From assembly GCF_000067165.1 (NCBI RefSeq), contig NC_010162.1, forward strand, positions 1,550,001-1,614,000: a stretch of DNA of 64,000 nucleotides, read 5' to 3'. Below the pieces are notes generated by a model, which saw only the letters and a program-made list of their open reading frames with translations, ran no database searches and was not told the DNA's origin. The translations under genes and the position numbers were made by a program. This DNA is from Sorangium cellulosum So ce56. Its GTDB lineage: Bacteria; Myxococcota_A; Polyangia; Polyangiales; Polyangiaceae. Position 1 is the stretch's first letter. Each line of letters opens with the position of its first letter. Shown here piece by piece: positions 35,562 to 43,724 of the stretch.

Positions 35562-36668
35562 TCACGCCGCCCGCACCTCGGCGACCCGCTCGCCCGCCTG
35601 GCGAGCGTCGTAGGCGAGCGCCGAGAGCTCACGGCGGAACTCCCCTGAGACGAGGACGTCGAGCAGGCGCTGCACCCTGCCGTCATCGAGCCCCTCGCGC
35701 GGGACAGCGAGGTCGTAGCGCTCCTCGGCCAGGGGCACGAAGCCGAGCCCGAACGCCATCGCCGCGTCGCGCGTCGCGACGCCGGTGTCCGTCGCGCCCA
35801 TCGCCACGGCGCGCGCGACGTCGAGGTGGCCGGCGACCCGCAGGTGCGGCTTGCGCGCGAGCTCGAGCGGCAGCCCCTGGCCGCGGACCTCGCGCTCGAG
35901 GAGCCGCTGGGCGCCGGCGCCCGCCTCGCGGCCGGCGAGGCGCAGGCCGGGGAGATCGAGGTCGGCCGCGCCGCGGATGCGGCCGGCGTCCTCGCGGCGA
36001 ACGAGGAGGCCCGCCTCCCAGCGCGCCAGCGTGATGAGGACGATCGGCTCGGCGTGCCCGAGCCGGCGGACGTCGGCGACGTTCGCCTCGCCGGTGCGCG
36101 CGTCGACGAGGTGGACGCCCGCGACGTGGGTCCGCTGCCGGGCCAGCGCCTGGAGGGCCGCGGTGCTCGAGCGGTGGAACCAGAGGAACCGCCCCGGCCC
36201 CGGCCTCGTGTTGAGCCGGTCGGCGAGCAGCCCGAGGCCGGCCGCGCAGCCCATCACGACGACGTTCTCCTCGACCTCGGCGAGCGCCCGGAGCGGCTCG
36301 ACGACGGCCCTCCCGCGCCGCTCGCCGGTCACGATGCCGTCCGCGGCCACCCGCACCGCGTCCTGCTCGAGAGGGTAGGAGACCCAGCGATCCGCGATGC
36401 GCGCGACCGCGGCGCGGCCCAGCGCCGCCGGAGCGTCGGTCTCGGTCGCGAGGTCCGCCACCGCGCTCGGCTCTCCGAAGAGGACCTCGACCGAGCAGTC
36501 GAGGGCGCTCGCGAGGCGCAGCGCGACGTCGACCGCCGGGGTCGCGCGGCCCGCCTCGATGGCGCCCACGCTCTGCCTCGTGAGGCGGGCGCGCTCGGCG
36601 AGCGCCACCTGGGACAGCCCGCGCGCCTCGCGCCGCTCGCGAACCCGGTTCGCCGCTCGGTCCGTCAT
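35562..36668 (-). CDS. XRE-type HTH fused to a periplasmic-binding-like domain, probable molybdate-responsive regulator
   Basis: 368 residues. The N-terminal XRE HTH is RVRERREARGLSQVALAERARLTRQSVGAIEAGRATPAVDVALRLASAL (about 9-57). The C-terminal PBP_like domain covers about 95-360 (VVVMGCAAGLGLLADRLN, then AVAMGATDTGVATRDAA and FVPLAEERYDLAVP). This fused architecture (COG1910-type) is found beside molybdate and tungstate transporter genes as their sensor-repressor. It lies 46 bases upstream of modA on the same strand, so it probably senses cytoplasmic oxyanion and controls modABC. GTG 36677 is an alternative start. Confidence 0.82.
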   Translation of the reverse strand: MTDRAANRVRERREARGLSQVALAERARLTRQSVGAIEAGRATPAVDVALRLASALDCSVEVLFGEPSAVADLATETDAPAALGRAAVARIADRWVSYPLEQDAVRVAADGIVTGERRGRAVVEPLRALAEVEENVVVMGCAAGLGLLADRLNTRPGPGRFLWFHRSSTAALQALARQRTHVAGVHLVDARTGEANVADVRRLGHAEPIVLITLARWEAGLLVRREDAGRIRGAADLDLPGLRLAGREAGAGAQRLLEREVRGQGLPLELARKPHLRVAGHLDVARAVAMGATDTGVATRDAAMAFGLGFVPLAEERYDLAVPREGLDDGRVQRLLDVLVSGEFRRELSALAYDARQAGERVAEVRAA

Positions 36669-36872
36669 GACGCACACACTTTACACCGAGGAACGCTTTC
36701 TTGTCATCGGTCGGCGGCCTTGACATGCCACTCGCCCCCTCGACAGGTCGAGTCGCCCCGCTCGTCGCGCATTGTCCTGCCACGCTCCCGCTCGCCGCCG
36801 GAGCGCGCCTCGCCGTGCGGCGCGGCGCCGGGGCGCCTTGCTCTTCGCGCAACGCGGCCTAGCCTTCGCGGA

Positions 36873-38372
36873 GTGGCTCAGCCCCACGGATCCGCCGACG
36901 CCCGTCGAGAGGACGGAACTTCGGTCATTCCGACGCGGACGCGCTTCGAGGCCACGGCGAGGATGGGTTACGCCATCCTCACCCTGCTCCTGGCGCTCGG
37001 CATGGCGTTCTCGGTGCGGCGCTTCTCGTCCGTGGCCGAGGCTCAGATCGATCGGCTGCGCGCCAAAGAGCACGAGATCACGCTCGCGGAGCGGCTCCGG
37101 TGGAGCAGCGAGCTCATCGTGTCTCACGGCAGGGGCTACCTCATCTCCGGCGATCGCGAGCTCCTCGAGCAGGCGAAGAGGGCCAGGGCGCGCTTCGACG
37201 AGCACGTCGGCGCGCTTCGCGACCACGCGCTCAGCCCGACCGGCCTCGAGCGGGTGGCCGAGGTCGAGCAGGCGGCCAGGCACCTCGTCCGGGTGCAGAA
37301 AGAGCTGCTCGCCGCCCGGCAGCGGACCGACGATACGAGCGACCTCGTGCGCCGGTTCGACGAGGAGCTGAGGCCGCGTCACCGCGATCTCGAGGGCTCC
37401 CTCACCCGCCTCGTCGAGTACAAGCAAGACGTCCTGAAGCAGCTCTACGACGACGCGAAGGCGGAGCGAGCCCGGCTGGAGCTGTGGCTCGAGGGCCTGC
37501 TGGGCTTGCTGGTGCTGGCCGGCCTGGGGATCGCCTGGTACTTCACGAAGCTCCTCGGCGGCCCGTACAACAAGGCCCGGGAGGCGCGCGACGCCGCGCG
37601 CATGGCGCTGGCGGCCCGCGACGAGCTCATGGGCATCGTGGCCCACGATCTGCGCAACCCGCTCGGCGCCATCGCGCTGAAGGCCGCGTGGTTGCGGCGG
37701 GGCGCCGACTCCGAGCGGACACGGCAGCAAGCGGAGTCGATCGAGCACGTCTCGCTGCGGATGGAGCGCCTCATCAGGACGATGCTCGACGTGACGACGA
37801 TGCAAGCCTCCAGGTTCTCGGTGACGCCGAAGCCGTTCGCGGTGGAGGATCTCCTGCACGAGACCATGGAGACGTTCGGGCCGCTCTCCGAGTCGAAGCA
37901 GGTCCGGTTCGAGCAATCCCTGAAGGAGCCAGGGCTCGTGATCCGCGCGGAGTGGGAGCGCGTGCTCCAGGTGCTGTCGAACCTCCTCGGCAACGCGCTG
38001 AAATTCACGCCCAAGAGCGGCCAGGTGATCCTCTCGGTGGACCGGGACGGGGCGATGGCCCGCTTCGCCGTCCTCGACTCGGGGCCGGGGATCCCCCCCC
38101 AGAACCTCACGAGCATCTTCGAGCGGTTCTGGAAGGACGAGACGCCCGGGAAGAAGGGCACCGGCCTCGGGCTCTACATCGCCAAGGGGATCGTCGACGC
38201 GCACGGCGGCCGCATCTGGGTGGAGAGCGAGGTCGGGCAGGGCGCCCGGTTCTACTTCACGCTGCCGATCGCCGAGGCGGCGGGACACGAGGCGCCCGCG
38301 GCGGCAGAGGCGCCCGCGGCGGCAGAGGCGCCCGCGCCCGCGGCGGGAGGCGAGGGCCGCCCGCGCGGGTGA
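36873..38372 (+). CDS. Membrane-bound sensor histidine kinase
   Basis: About 499 residues from GTG 36873; ATG 36963 is an alternative. Helix 1 at about 31-47, a helical extracytoplasmic sensor of CHASE3/4HB style (about 50-200), helix 2 at about 205-225. Then HisKA with His258 in GIVAHDLRNPLGAIALKAAW, and the HATPase domain: N-box VLSNLLGNALKF, G1 DSGPGIPP, F-box IFERFWKDE, G2 KGTGLGLYIAKGIVDAHGG. All kinase boxes are intact. The tail is an Ala/Pro/Glu repeat. No response regulator gene is adjacent, so it is an orphan kinase. Confidence 0.87.
   Translation: MAQPHGSADARREDGTSVIPTRTRFEATARMGYAILTLLLALGMAFSVRRFSSVAEAQIDRLRAKEHEITLAERLRWSSELIVSHGRGYLISGDRELLEQAKRARARFDEHVGALRDHALSPTGLERVAEVEQAARHLVRVQKELLAARQRTDDTSDLVRRFDEELRPRHRDLEGSLTRLVEYKQDVLKQLYDDAKAERARLELWLEGLLGLLVLAGLGIAWYFTKLLGGPYNKAREARDAARMALAARDELMGIVAHDLRNPLGAIALKAAWLRRGADSERTRQQAESIEHVSLRMERLIRTMLDVTTMQASRFSVTPKPFAVEDLLHETMETFGPLSESKQVRFEQSLKEPGLVIRAEWERVLQVLSNLLGNALKFTPKSGQVILSVDRDGAMARFAVLDSGPGIPPQNLTSIFERFWKDETPGKKGTGLGLYIAKGIVDAHGGRIWVESEVGQGARFYFTLPIAEAAGHEAPAAAEAPAAAEAPAPAAGGEGRPRG
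38289..38333 (+). repeat. 18-bp repeat encoding the EAPAAA tail of the kinase
   Basis: Two exact 18-bp copies (38289-38306 and 38307-38324) and a partial third encode EAPAAA units in the C-terminal tail. Such low-complexity linkers vary in copy number without changing the frame. Confidence 0.8.
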
Positions 38373-38429
38373 GGCGTCGATCCACGTGGCGCCACGTGGC
38401 GCGCGGCGGCGCCCGTGCCGCCCGGCGCT

Positions 38430-38972
38430 TCACGGCTGCCCGCCGGCCGGCGCGCCTTCCCGGACGCGCGCGTAGAGCAGCACATCGCCGACCCGCCCGT
38501 CCTTCACGACGTGGCGGCGCATCCGCGCCTCGAGCGCGTAACCCGCCTTCTCGAGCACGCGGGCGGACGCCCCGTTCCAGTCGAAGACGCCGGCCTGGAT
38601 GCGCTCGAGGCCCAGCTGCTCGAAGCCGTACCGCGTCAGCGCGATCACCGCATCGGTCGCCAGCCCGCGGCCCCAGTAGGCCGCGCCGAGCCAGTAGCCG
38701 AGCTCCGCGGTGCCCCGGTGCACGTCGTCGAGGCGCTCGAGGCCGATGCCGCCGGCCGCCTCGCCGGCGACCACGATCGCCAGGGCCTCGCCGGGCCGCG
38801 CGCGCGCCGCGCAGTGCGCGATCCAGCCCTCGGCGTCGCCGCGCGTGTACGGGTGCGGAAATCGATCGCGCAGGTTCGCCCAGACGCGGCGGTCGTTCGC
38901 GTTCTTCACGAGCGCGTCGACGTCGACCGCCGCCCAGGGACGCAGGGTGAACGCGGGCATCTCGAGGATCAT
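38430..38972 (-). CDS. GNAT N-acetyltransferase, RimJ/RimL type
   Basis: 180 residues. Pattern of ribosomal-protein/small-molecule N-acetyltransferases: FTLRPWAAVDVDALVKNANDRRVWANLRDRFPHPYT (about 8-43), GIGLERLDDVHRGTAELGYWLGAAYWGRGLATDAVIAL (about 75-112), NGASARVLEKAGYALEARMRRHVVKDG. Acetyl-CoA motif is WGRGLATDA. ATG 38972 overlaps the stop of the synthetase-like gene (ATGA), so the two are translationally coupled and likely act on one pathway. Confidence 0.87.
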   Translation of the reverse strand: MILEMPAFTLRPWAAVDVDALVKNANDRRVWANLRDRFPHPYTRGDAEGWIAHCAARARPGEALAIVVAGEAAGGIGLERLDDVHRGTAELGYWLGAAYWGRGLATDAVIALTRYGFEQLGLERIQAGVFDWNGASARVLEKAGYALEARMRRHVVKDGRVGDVLLYARVREGAPAGGQP

Positions 38973-40231
38973 GGGGTCGTTCCCTCCGGTCGAGCCTCGC
39001 CGGCCCGAGCCTCCGATCGATCGAAGAGCTTCACGAGGATCTCGCTCCCGATGCCGGTCGCGACCATCCGCTCGCGGCGGTTCGAGAGCAGCGCGCCGAG
39101 CCACGGCAAGGCGCCGCCATCCCCGATCGGGAGCTCGAGGCCGTCGTCCCGGCGGACGTGGAGCTGGATGAACGGCCCGGCGTAGTAGCCGAGCCCCTGC
39201 AGCCGGGCGAGGTCGTAGGCGACCTCGACCTCCGGGCGTGCGCGGGCGAGCGGCTCGCTCACCTCGGCGACCCAGCGCTCGGCGCGCGCGAGGAGCTCGG
39301 GGCCGAGCCCGAGGGACCGCGCGGCCCCCACGAGATCCGCCGCGCGGCGCGGCAGATCGACGCCGGCCTCGCGCAGGGCCGCCTCGGACGACCCGGGCTC
39401 GTGCGCCTTCGCCCGCCGCGCCATCGCGTCCGCGTCGACGCCGCGCGCGCCGAGGCTCGCGCGGACCAGCGACGTGTCGGAGAGCACGACGCGCAGCCCC
39501 GCGGCGCGGAAGCCCGCGCGAGGCAGCGCGCGGACGAGGTCCGCCCAGACGACGAGGTGCTCGAGCAGGGCGCGCCGCTCGCACGCGTCGTCCTCGCCGC
39601 GGCCCGGCGAGCGCGCCGCCGTCGCGAGGGCGAACAGGCGGAAGTGCGGCGTGAAGCCGGGCTGGGTCGTGGGCTGCATGCGCAGGACGCGCTGGCTCGC
39701 GCAGAACCGCAGCGGCTCGCCGCCCCGGGTCCCGCGCCGGCGCCGCGCCGCGTGCAGCGCGAGCCCCGTCGTGGGATCCGCGGCGACCTCGGCGAAGCGG
39801 ACCGTCGCGAGCACGTTGTTCGGCTCGACGCCCGCGCACGCCGTGGCGCCGAGCGGCCCGATCGGGGCGAGATCCACCGCCTCGAAGCCCGCCGCCGCCG
39901 CGTACGCCGCCGCGTCGAGGGCGTGCAGCCGCCGCGCATCGGCCGTCGAGGCGTGCGTCATGGGCGCGCGCTCCGCGTGGTCGAGGACGTCGGCGAAGCT
40001 CCGCCGCAGCGCGCGCCGGCGCAAGCAGTGGAGCAGGAGCGTCGTCAGCTCGTTGCCGGGGAGGTCCTCGGCGAGGAGCCGATCGAGCGGCTGACCTGCG
40101 TGCGCCTCGGCCGCGCGGCGGGCGATGCGCGACGAGAGCTCGCCCGTCTTGTCGCCTTCGAGCGGCCGCAGCGGGGGAGCGGGGGGCTGCTCGCGGGCGG
40201 TCGACAGCGTCGGGTCGTCGGCGGTGGGCAT
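38969..40231 (-). CDS. Class II aminoacyl-tRNA-synthetase-like protein (HisRS/HisZ-like core)
   Basis: 420 residues from ATG 40231 (ribosome site GAGGAG). Recognisable parts: a motif-2-like stretch RFCASQRVLRMQPTTQPGFT then PHFRLFALATAA (about 185-215), and the histidyl-type block LQGLGYYAGPFIQLHVR (about 355-371). A motif-3-like end follows with GDGGALPWLGALLSNRRERMVATGIGSE. No C-terminal anticodon-binding domain follows, so it is not a normal HisRS. Like HisZ or PoxA-type paralogues it may use the fold for another acyl-adenylate job. The N-terminal 60 residues are Pro/Ala-rich. Divergent from the MocR gene; coupled to the GNAT gene. Confidence 0.6.
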   Translation of the reverse strand: MPTADDPTLSTAREQPPAPPLRPLEGDKTGELSSRIARRAAEAHAGQPLDRLLAEDLPGNELTTLLLHCLRRRALRRSFADVLDHAERAPMTHASTADARRLHALDAAAYAAAAGFEAVDLAPIGPLGATACAGVEPNNVLATVRFAEVAADPTTGLALHAARRRRGTRGGEPLRFCASQRVLRMQPTTQPGFTPHFRLFALATAARSPGRGEDDACERRALLEHLVVWADLVRALPRAGFRAAGLRVVLSDTSLVRASLGARGVDADAMARRAKAHEPGSSEAALREAGVDLPRRAADLVGAARSLGLGPELLARAERWVAEVSEPLARARPEVEVAYDLARLQGLGYYAGPFIQLHVRRDDGLELPIGDGGALPWLGALLSNRRERMVATGIGSEILVKLFDRSEARAGEARPEGTTP

Positions 40232-40263
40232 GGCTGGCTCCTCGTCGACACGGTGCCCTGGAT

Positions 40264-40285
40264 CTGGCACCTTGGAAAGGTCCAG
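40264..40285. promoter_or_regulatory. Candidate MocR operator between divergent genes
   Basis: Imperfect 22-bp palindrome whose arms read CTGGCACCTT and, in reverse, CTGGACCTTT. The CTGGACC core resembles sites known for MocR/TauR/PdxR-type regulators. It lies in the 68-base gap between the synthetase-like gene and the MocR gene. A wider inverted repeat CTGGCACC/GGTGCCAG (40264-40271 and 40302-40309) reaches into the MocR start. Confidence 0.5.
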
Positions 40286-40299
40286 AACAGCCGGTTTCG

Positions 40300-41841
40300 A
40301 TGGTGCCAGCGCGCTCCACCTCCCACGCCGCCCACGCCTTCCTCCACCTGCAGCGCGGCGCGCCGGCGACGCTGGCCGCCCAGCTGGTCGAGCAGCTGCG
40401 CCGCGCCGTGCTGGACGGCGTCCTCCAGCCCGAACACCCGCTCCCGTCGTCCCGCGAGCTCGCGCGGGAGCTCGGCGTGTCGCGCAACACCGCCGTGGCG
40501 GCGTACGAGGCGCTGGCCGCGGACGGCACCATCGTGGCGCGCCCTCGGCGGGCGCCGGTCGTCGCCCACGTGCCGGCGCGCGCGGGGTGGCAGGGCGCTG
40601 CCCGCGTCCAGGCGGCGGCGGCCGCGCCGCGCACGTCGAAGAGCGCGCGGCGGCTCTCGGCGGTGGTGCCCCCCGACAAGCTCGACGCGCTCCTCGGCAG
40701 CCGCGCGCGGTCGCGTCCGTTCGGCGTCGGCCTGCCGGACCTCGAGCTGCTCCCGTGGCGCATCTTCGAGCGGTGCCTCGCGCGCCGCGTCCGCTCGATG
40801 TCGGCGGCCGACGCGCTCGACCACGACCCGCGGGGCGCGCCGCTGCTCCGGCGCGCCGTGCTCCACCACATCGCGGTGGCCCGCGGCGTGCGCGCGACGG
40901 TCGACCAGGTGTTCATCACGGAGGGATCCCAGGCCGCGGTGGACCTGTGTTGCCGCGCGCTGCTCGACCCGGGCGACGCCGCCTGGGTGGAGGACCCGGG
41001 GCCGCTGGCCCTCCGCGCGGCGGTGCGCATGGCGGGCGCGCGGCCGGTCCCGATCCCGGTCGACGAGGACGGGCTCCGGGTGCACGCCGGCGCGCATCGA
41101 CGTCGGGGCGCTCCGCGCGCGCGGGTCGCCTTCGTGTCGCCGGCCTACGCGTTCCCCTCGGGGGCGCGGCTCACGCTGCCGCGGCGCATCGAGCTCCTGT
41201 CCTGGGCCGCCAGGGCGGGTTCCGTGGTCGTCGAGATCGACTACGAGGGCGAGCTGCGGTTCGACGGCACCCCGCTGCCCTCGCTCCTCAGCCTCGACCT
41301 CGAGGGCGTGAAGGATCGCGTGATCCACGTGGGGACCTTCAGCCGCTCGCTGTTCCCGGGCCTGCGGCTCGGCTTCATGATCGTGCCGCCCGCCCTGGTG
41401 CGCGCCGTGGCCCTGGTGCGCGCGGCGTCGACCCGCGCGCCGCCCTACCTGCTGCAGGCCGCGCTCGCCGACTTCATCGACGAGGGCCACTTCGCGCGCC
41501 ACCTCCGGACGCTGAAGCAGGCGACGCGGCGCCGGCGCGACCTCTTGCTCGCGGAGCTCGGGCTGCTCTTGCCGAGCGCCGTCGGGGCGCGGGCGCCCGC
41601 GGGGGGCTCGGTGCTGACGCTCGACCTGCCCGCGGGCGCCGACGACGTCGCCATCGTCCGGGCGCTCGCGGCGCGGGGCGTCGACGCGCTGCCGCTCTCG
41701 CGCAGCACGGCGGCGCGCGCGCCGCGAGCGCCCGGGCTCATCCTGGGGTTCGGCGCGCACCCGGAGGGCGCGCTCCGGGATGCGGCGCGGACGCTGGCGG
41801 CCGTCGTGACGCAGGCGATCGGCGCGGGCGAGGCGAGATGA
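40300..41841 (+). CDS. MocR/PdxR-type regulator: GntR HTH fused to aminotransferase-like domain, active-site lysine replaced
   Basis: 513 residues. The N-terminal GntR winged helix is at about 20-90 (PATLAAQLVEQLRRAVLDGVL, LPSSRELARELGVSRNTAVAAYEALAADG). The fold-type I aminotransferase domain covers about 130-505. The expected PLP-lysine motif GTFSK is here GTFSRSLFPGLRLGF, so residue 349 is Arg. The pyridine-ring Asp region (EIDYEGELRF) is kept. MocR proteins bind PLP through that Lys to regulate transcription. This member may bind PLP non-covalently, bind another ligand, or be ligand-free. It is divergent from the synthetase-like operon, the likely target. Confidence 0.88.
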   Translation: MVPARSTSHAAHAFLHLQRGAPATLAAQLVEQLRRAVLDGVLQPEHPLPSSRELARELGVSRNTAVAAYEALAADGTIVARPRRAPVVAHVPARAGWQGAARVQAAAAAPRTSKSARRLSAVVPPDKLDALLGSRARSRPFGVGLPDLELLPWRIFERCLARRVRSMSAADALDHDPRGAPLLRRAVLHHIAVARGVRATVDQVFITEGSQAAVDLCCRALLDPGDAAWVEDPGPLALRAAVRMAGARPVPIPVDEDGLRVHAGAHRRRGAPRARVAFVSPAYAFPSGARLTLPRRIELLSWAARAGSVVVEIDYEGELRFDGTPLPSLLSLDLEGVKDRVIHVGTFSRSLFPGLRLGFMIVPPALVRAVALVRAASTRAPPYLLQAALADFIDEGHFARHLRTLKQATRRRRDLLLAELGLLLPSAVGARAPAGGSVLTLDLPAGADDVAIVRALAARGVDALPLSRSTAARAPRAPGLILGFGAHPEGALRDAARTLAAVVTQAIGAGEAR

Positions 41842-41862
41842 AGCGCCGGCGGCGCGGCGGGA

Positions 41863-42609
41863 TCAGCGGCCGCCCGCGACGTCCAGCAGCGAGCCCGTGC
41901 AGTAGGACGACTCGCTCGAGGCGAGCCACAGGATGGCGCGCGCGACCTCTTCGGGGCTGCCGGCGCGGCCCAGCGGCAGGCTCGCCTGGAGCCGCTCGAC
42001 GCGCCCTGGATCGCCTCCGCTCGCGTGGATGTCGGTCGCGATGATCCCCGGCCGCACGGCGTTGACCCGGATGCCCTCGGCGGCGACCTCCTTCGCGAGG
42101 CCGATCGTGAGCGTGTCGACGGCGGCCTTCGAAGCCGCGTAGTCGATGTACTCGCCCGGGGAGCCGAGCTGCGACGCCCGCGAGGAGACGTTCACGATGG
42201 CGCCTCCCCTGCCGCCGCGGAGCGTCGACATGCGCCGGACCGCCTCGCGCGCGCACAGGAAGCTGCCGACGACGTTGGTCGAGAGGATGCGCTCCACGCG
42301 CGCCGCGGTCATGTCCTCGAGGCGCGCCTGCCGGTCGAGCACGCCCGCGTTGTTGACGAGCGCCGCGATCGGGCCGAGGTCGCGGTCGACGGTCTGGAAC
42401 AGGCGCACGACGTCCTCTTCGCGGCTCACGTCGGCCGCGATCGCGAGGGCGGCGCCGCCGTGCGCGCGGATCTCGTCGACGACGCGCGCCGCGGCGCCCT
42501 CGTCGCGCAGGTAGCTCACGGCGACCGTGTAGCCTCGGCTCGCGGCGAGCAGCGCGGTGGCGGCGCCGATCCCGCGGCTGCCGCCCGTGATGAGCATGAT
42601 GTCGGCCAT
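41863..42609 (-). CDS. Short-chain dehydrogenase/reductase (SDR)
   Basis: 248-residue classical SDR: cofactor motif TGGSRGIG (about 8-15), NNAGV (about 86-90), catalytic Ser in NVSSRASQ and YxxxK in YIDYAASKAAV (about 155-165). An Arg after the first strand region (SYLRDEGA) favours NADP(H). It ends with CTGSLLDVAGGR, typical of glucose-dehydrogenase/3-oxoacyl-reductase-like members. Convergent with the MocR gene (21-base gap). Substrate unknown. Confidence 0.88.
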   Translation of the reverse strand: MADIMLITGGSRGIGAATALLAASRGYTVAVSYLRDEGAAARVVDEIRAHGGAALAIAADVSREEDVVRLFQTVDRDLGPIAALVNNAGVLDRQARLEDMTAARVERILSTNVVGSFLCAREAVRRMSTLRGGRGGAIVNVSSRASQLGSPGEYIDYAASKAAVDTLTIGLAKEVAAEGIRVNAVRPGIIATDIHASGGDPGRVERLQASLPLGRAGSPEEVARAILWLASSESSYCTGSLLDVAGGR

Positions 42610-42740
42610 GGCGTGGGAGCCTACGCGAGCCCGCGGCGAGGCGGCGCGCCGTCAGGCCCGCGGTCGCGCCAGAGCAAGCCGCTTGAAAACCGGAGAAATC
42701 AACCTGCAAGCCGCAAGGGGCGCCAAGGCGACATGAGAAT

Positions 42741-42809
42741 GAACCGCCAAGTCGCCAAGGACGCCAAGAAGACATCAAGATCCTGGCGTCCTTGGCGACT
42801 TGGCGGTTC
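42741..42809. repeat. Perfect 26-bp hairpin, possibly a mobile palindromic repeat
   Basis: Left arm 42741-42766 and right arm 42784-42809 are exact reverse complements (26 of 26), with a 17-base AT-richer loop. The arms are built from CGCCAAG/CTTGGCG words, and related CGCCAAGG words extend leftward to about 42718. It lies between an SDR gene and a lipoprotein gene. The size and symmetry suit a RNA hairpin or a non-autonomous palindromic element. Confidence 0.75.
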
Positions 42810-42922
42810 GACTTCTCGCTTGGTAGTTCAACTTCTTGCTGTTTGCATGCGGCTTCAACCCGCTGGTCGCTCTAGACTCGAGTCTGGTCGCCGCACCCAC
42901 CGCGCGCCGCGGCCGCTCCCCG

Positions 42923-43633
42923 ATGGCTCCGATCCGCCTGTGCGCTGCCGCTTCGCTCACCGTCCTCGTCGCCGCGTGCGCCGGCCGGACCACGGCGGTT
43001 CCTCCGGCCGAGTCCGCCTTTCCGCCTGGCCTCCCGACCCCCTTGCCGGAGCGCGCGCCTGCCGCGCGGGAGCCCCAGGCGTCACCGCCTGCTGCCGCGG
43101 CCGAGGCCGTGGAGCCCGCCTGGGCGCCGCCGATCGTGCACACCCTGGCCGTGCTCACGGTGACCCGCAGCGTGGAGGCGGTGCTGTGGCCCGAGCCCTT
43201 CGCCGACTTTCGCGCGGAGCGATGGGGATACCACTATGGCGAGGCGCTCACGAAGCCGCCGCTCTTCGACGCCGCTCAGCCCGCCTTCCGGTGGGATCAC
43301 GACCCGTGGCCGATCAACGTGGTCGGCCACGGCCTGCTCGGGAGCGAGATGTACCTCAGGGCGCGGATATGCCGTTTCGGCGCCCCGGCCGCGCTCGCGT
43401 TCGCCATCGCCGGCACCCACCTCTGGGAGTACGGCTACGAGGCCAACGGCGTCCGGCCCTCGGCGCTCGATCTGGTCTACACGCCGCTCGCGGGGGTCCT
43501 CCTGGGTGAGCTCCGGTTCGCGACCTGGCGCGCGGCGGGGAGCATCGAGAGCGCGCCTGCGCGCCTGATCCTGCGCGCGCTCATGGATCCGTTCGGCGAG
43601 ATCGAGCGGGGCGCCGGGGTCTTCGGCTGCTAG
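42923..43633 (+). CDS. DUF3943-family lipoprotein
   Basis: 236 residues from ATG 42923. The signal peptide RLCAAASLTVLVAA is followed by the lipobox Cys (ACAG), then a Pro/Ala-rich linker (about 30-75). The conserved DUF3943 body is about 105-220 (WDHDPWPINVVGHGLLGSEMY, THLWEYGYEANGVRPSALDL, PLAGVLLGELRF). The upstream open frame from 42836 is not needed for the signal peptide. The family sits in the outer membrane or periplasm; function unknown. Confidence 0.78.
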   Translation: MAPIRLCAAASLTVLVAACAGRTTAVPPAESAFPPGLPTPLPERAPAAREPQASPPAAAAEAVEPAWAPPIVHTLAVLTVTRSVEAVLWPEPFADFRAERWGYHYGEALTKPPLFDAAQPAFRWDHDPWPINVVGHGLLGSEMYLRARICRFGAPAALAFAIAGTHLWEYGYEANGVRPSALDLVYTPLAGVLLGELRFATWRAAGSIESAPARLILRALMDPFGEIERGAGVFGC

Positions 43634-43724
43634 GCCCCGCGCCGCGCGAGCGCCTTCGGTCTTCGTGGTGCCGCCACGGCGCGTGCACGACCCCGGGGCG
43701 AGCCTCCCACCCCTGCGAGGTCAT

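Noticed and set aside
36681..38288. Minus-strand open frame opposite the sensor kinase
   Set aside because: The plus strand encodes all kinase boxes in order; the antisense product is compositional.
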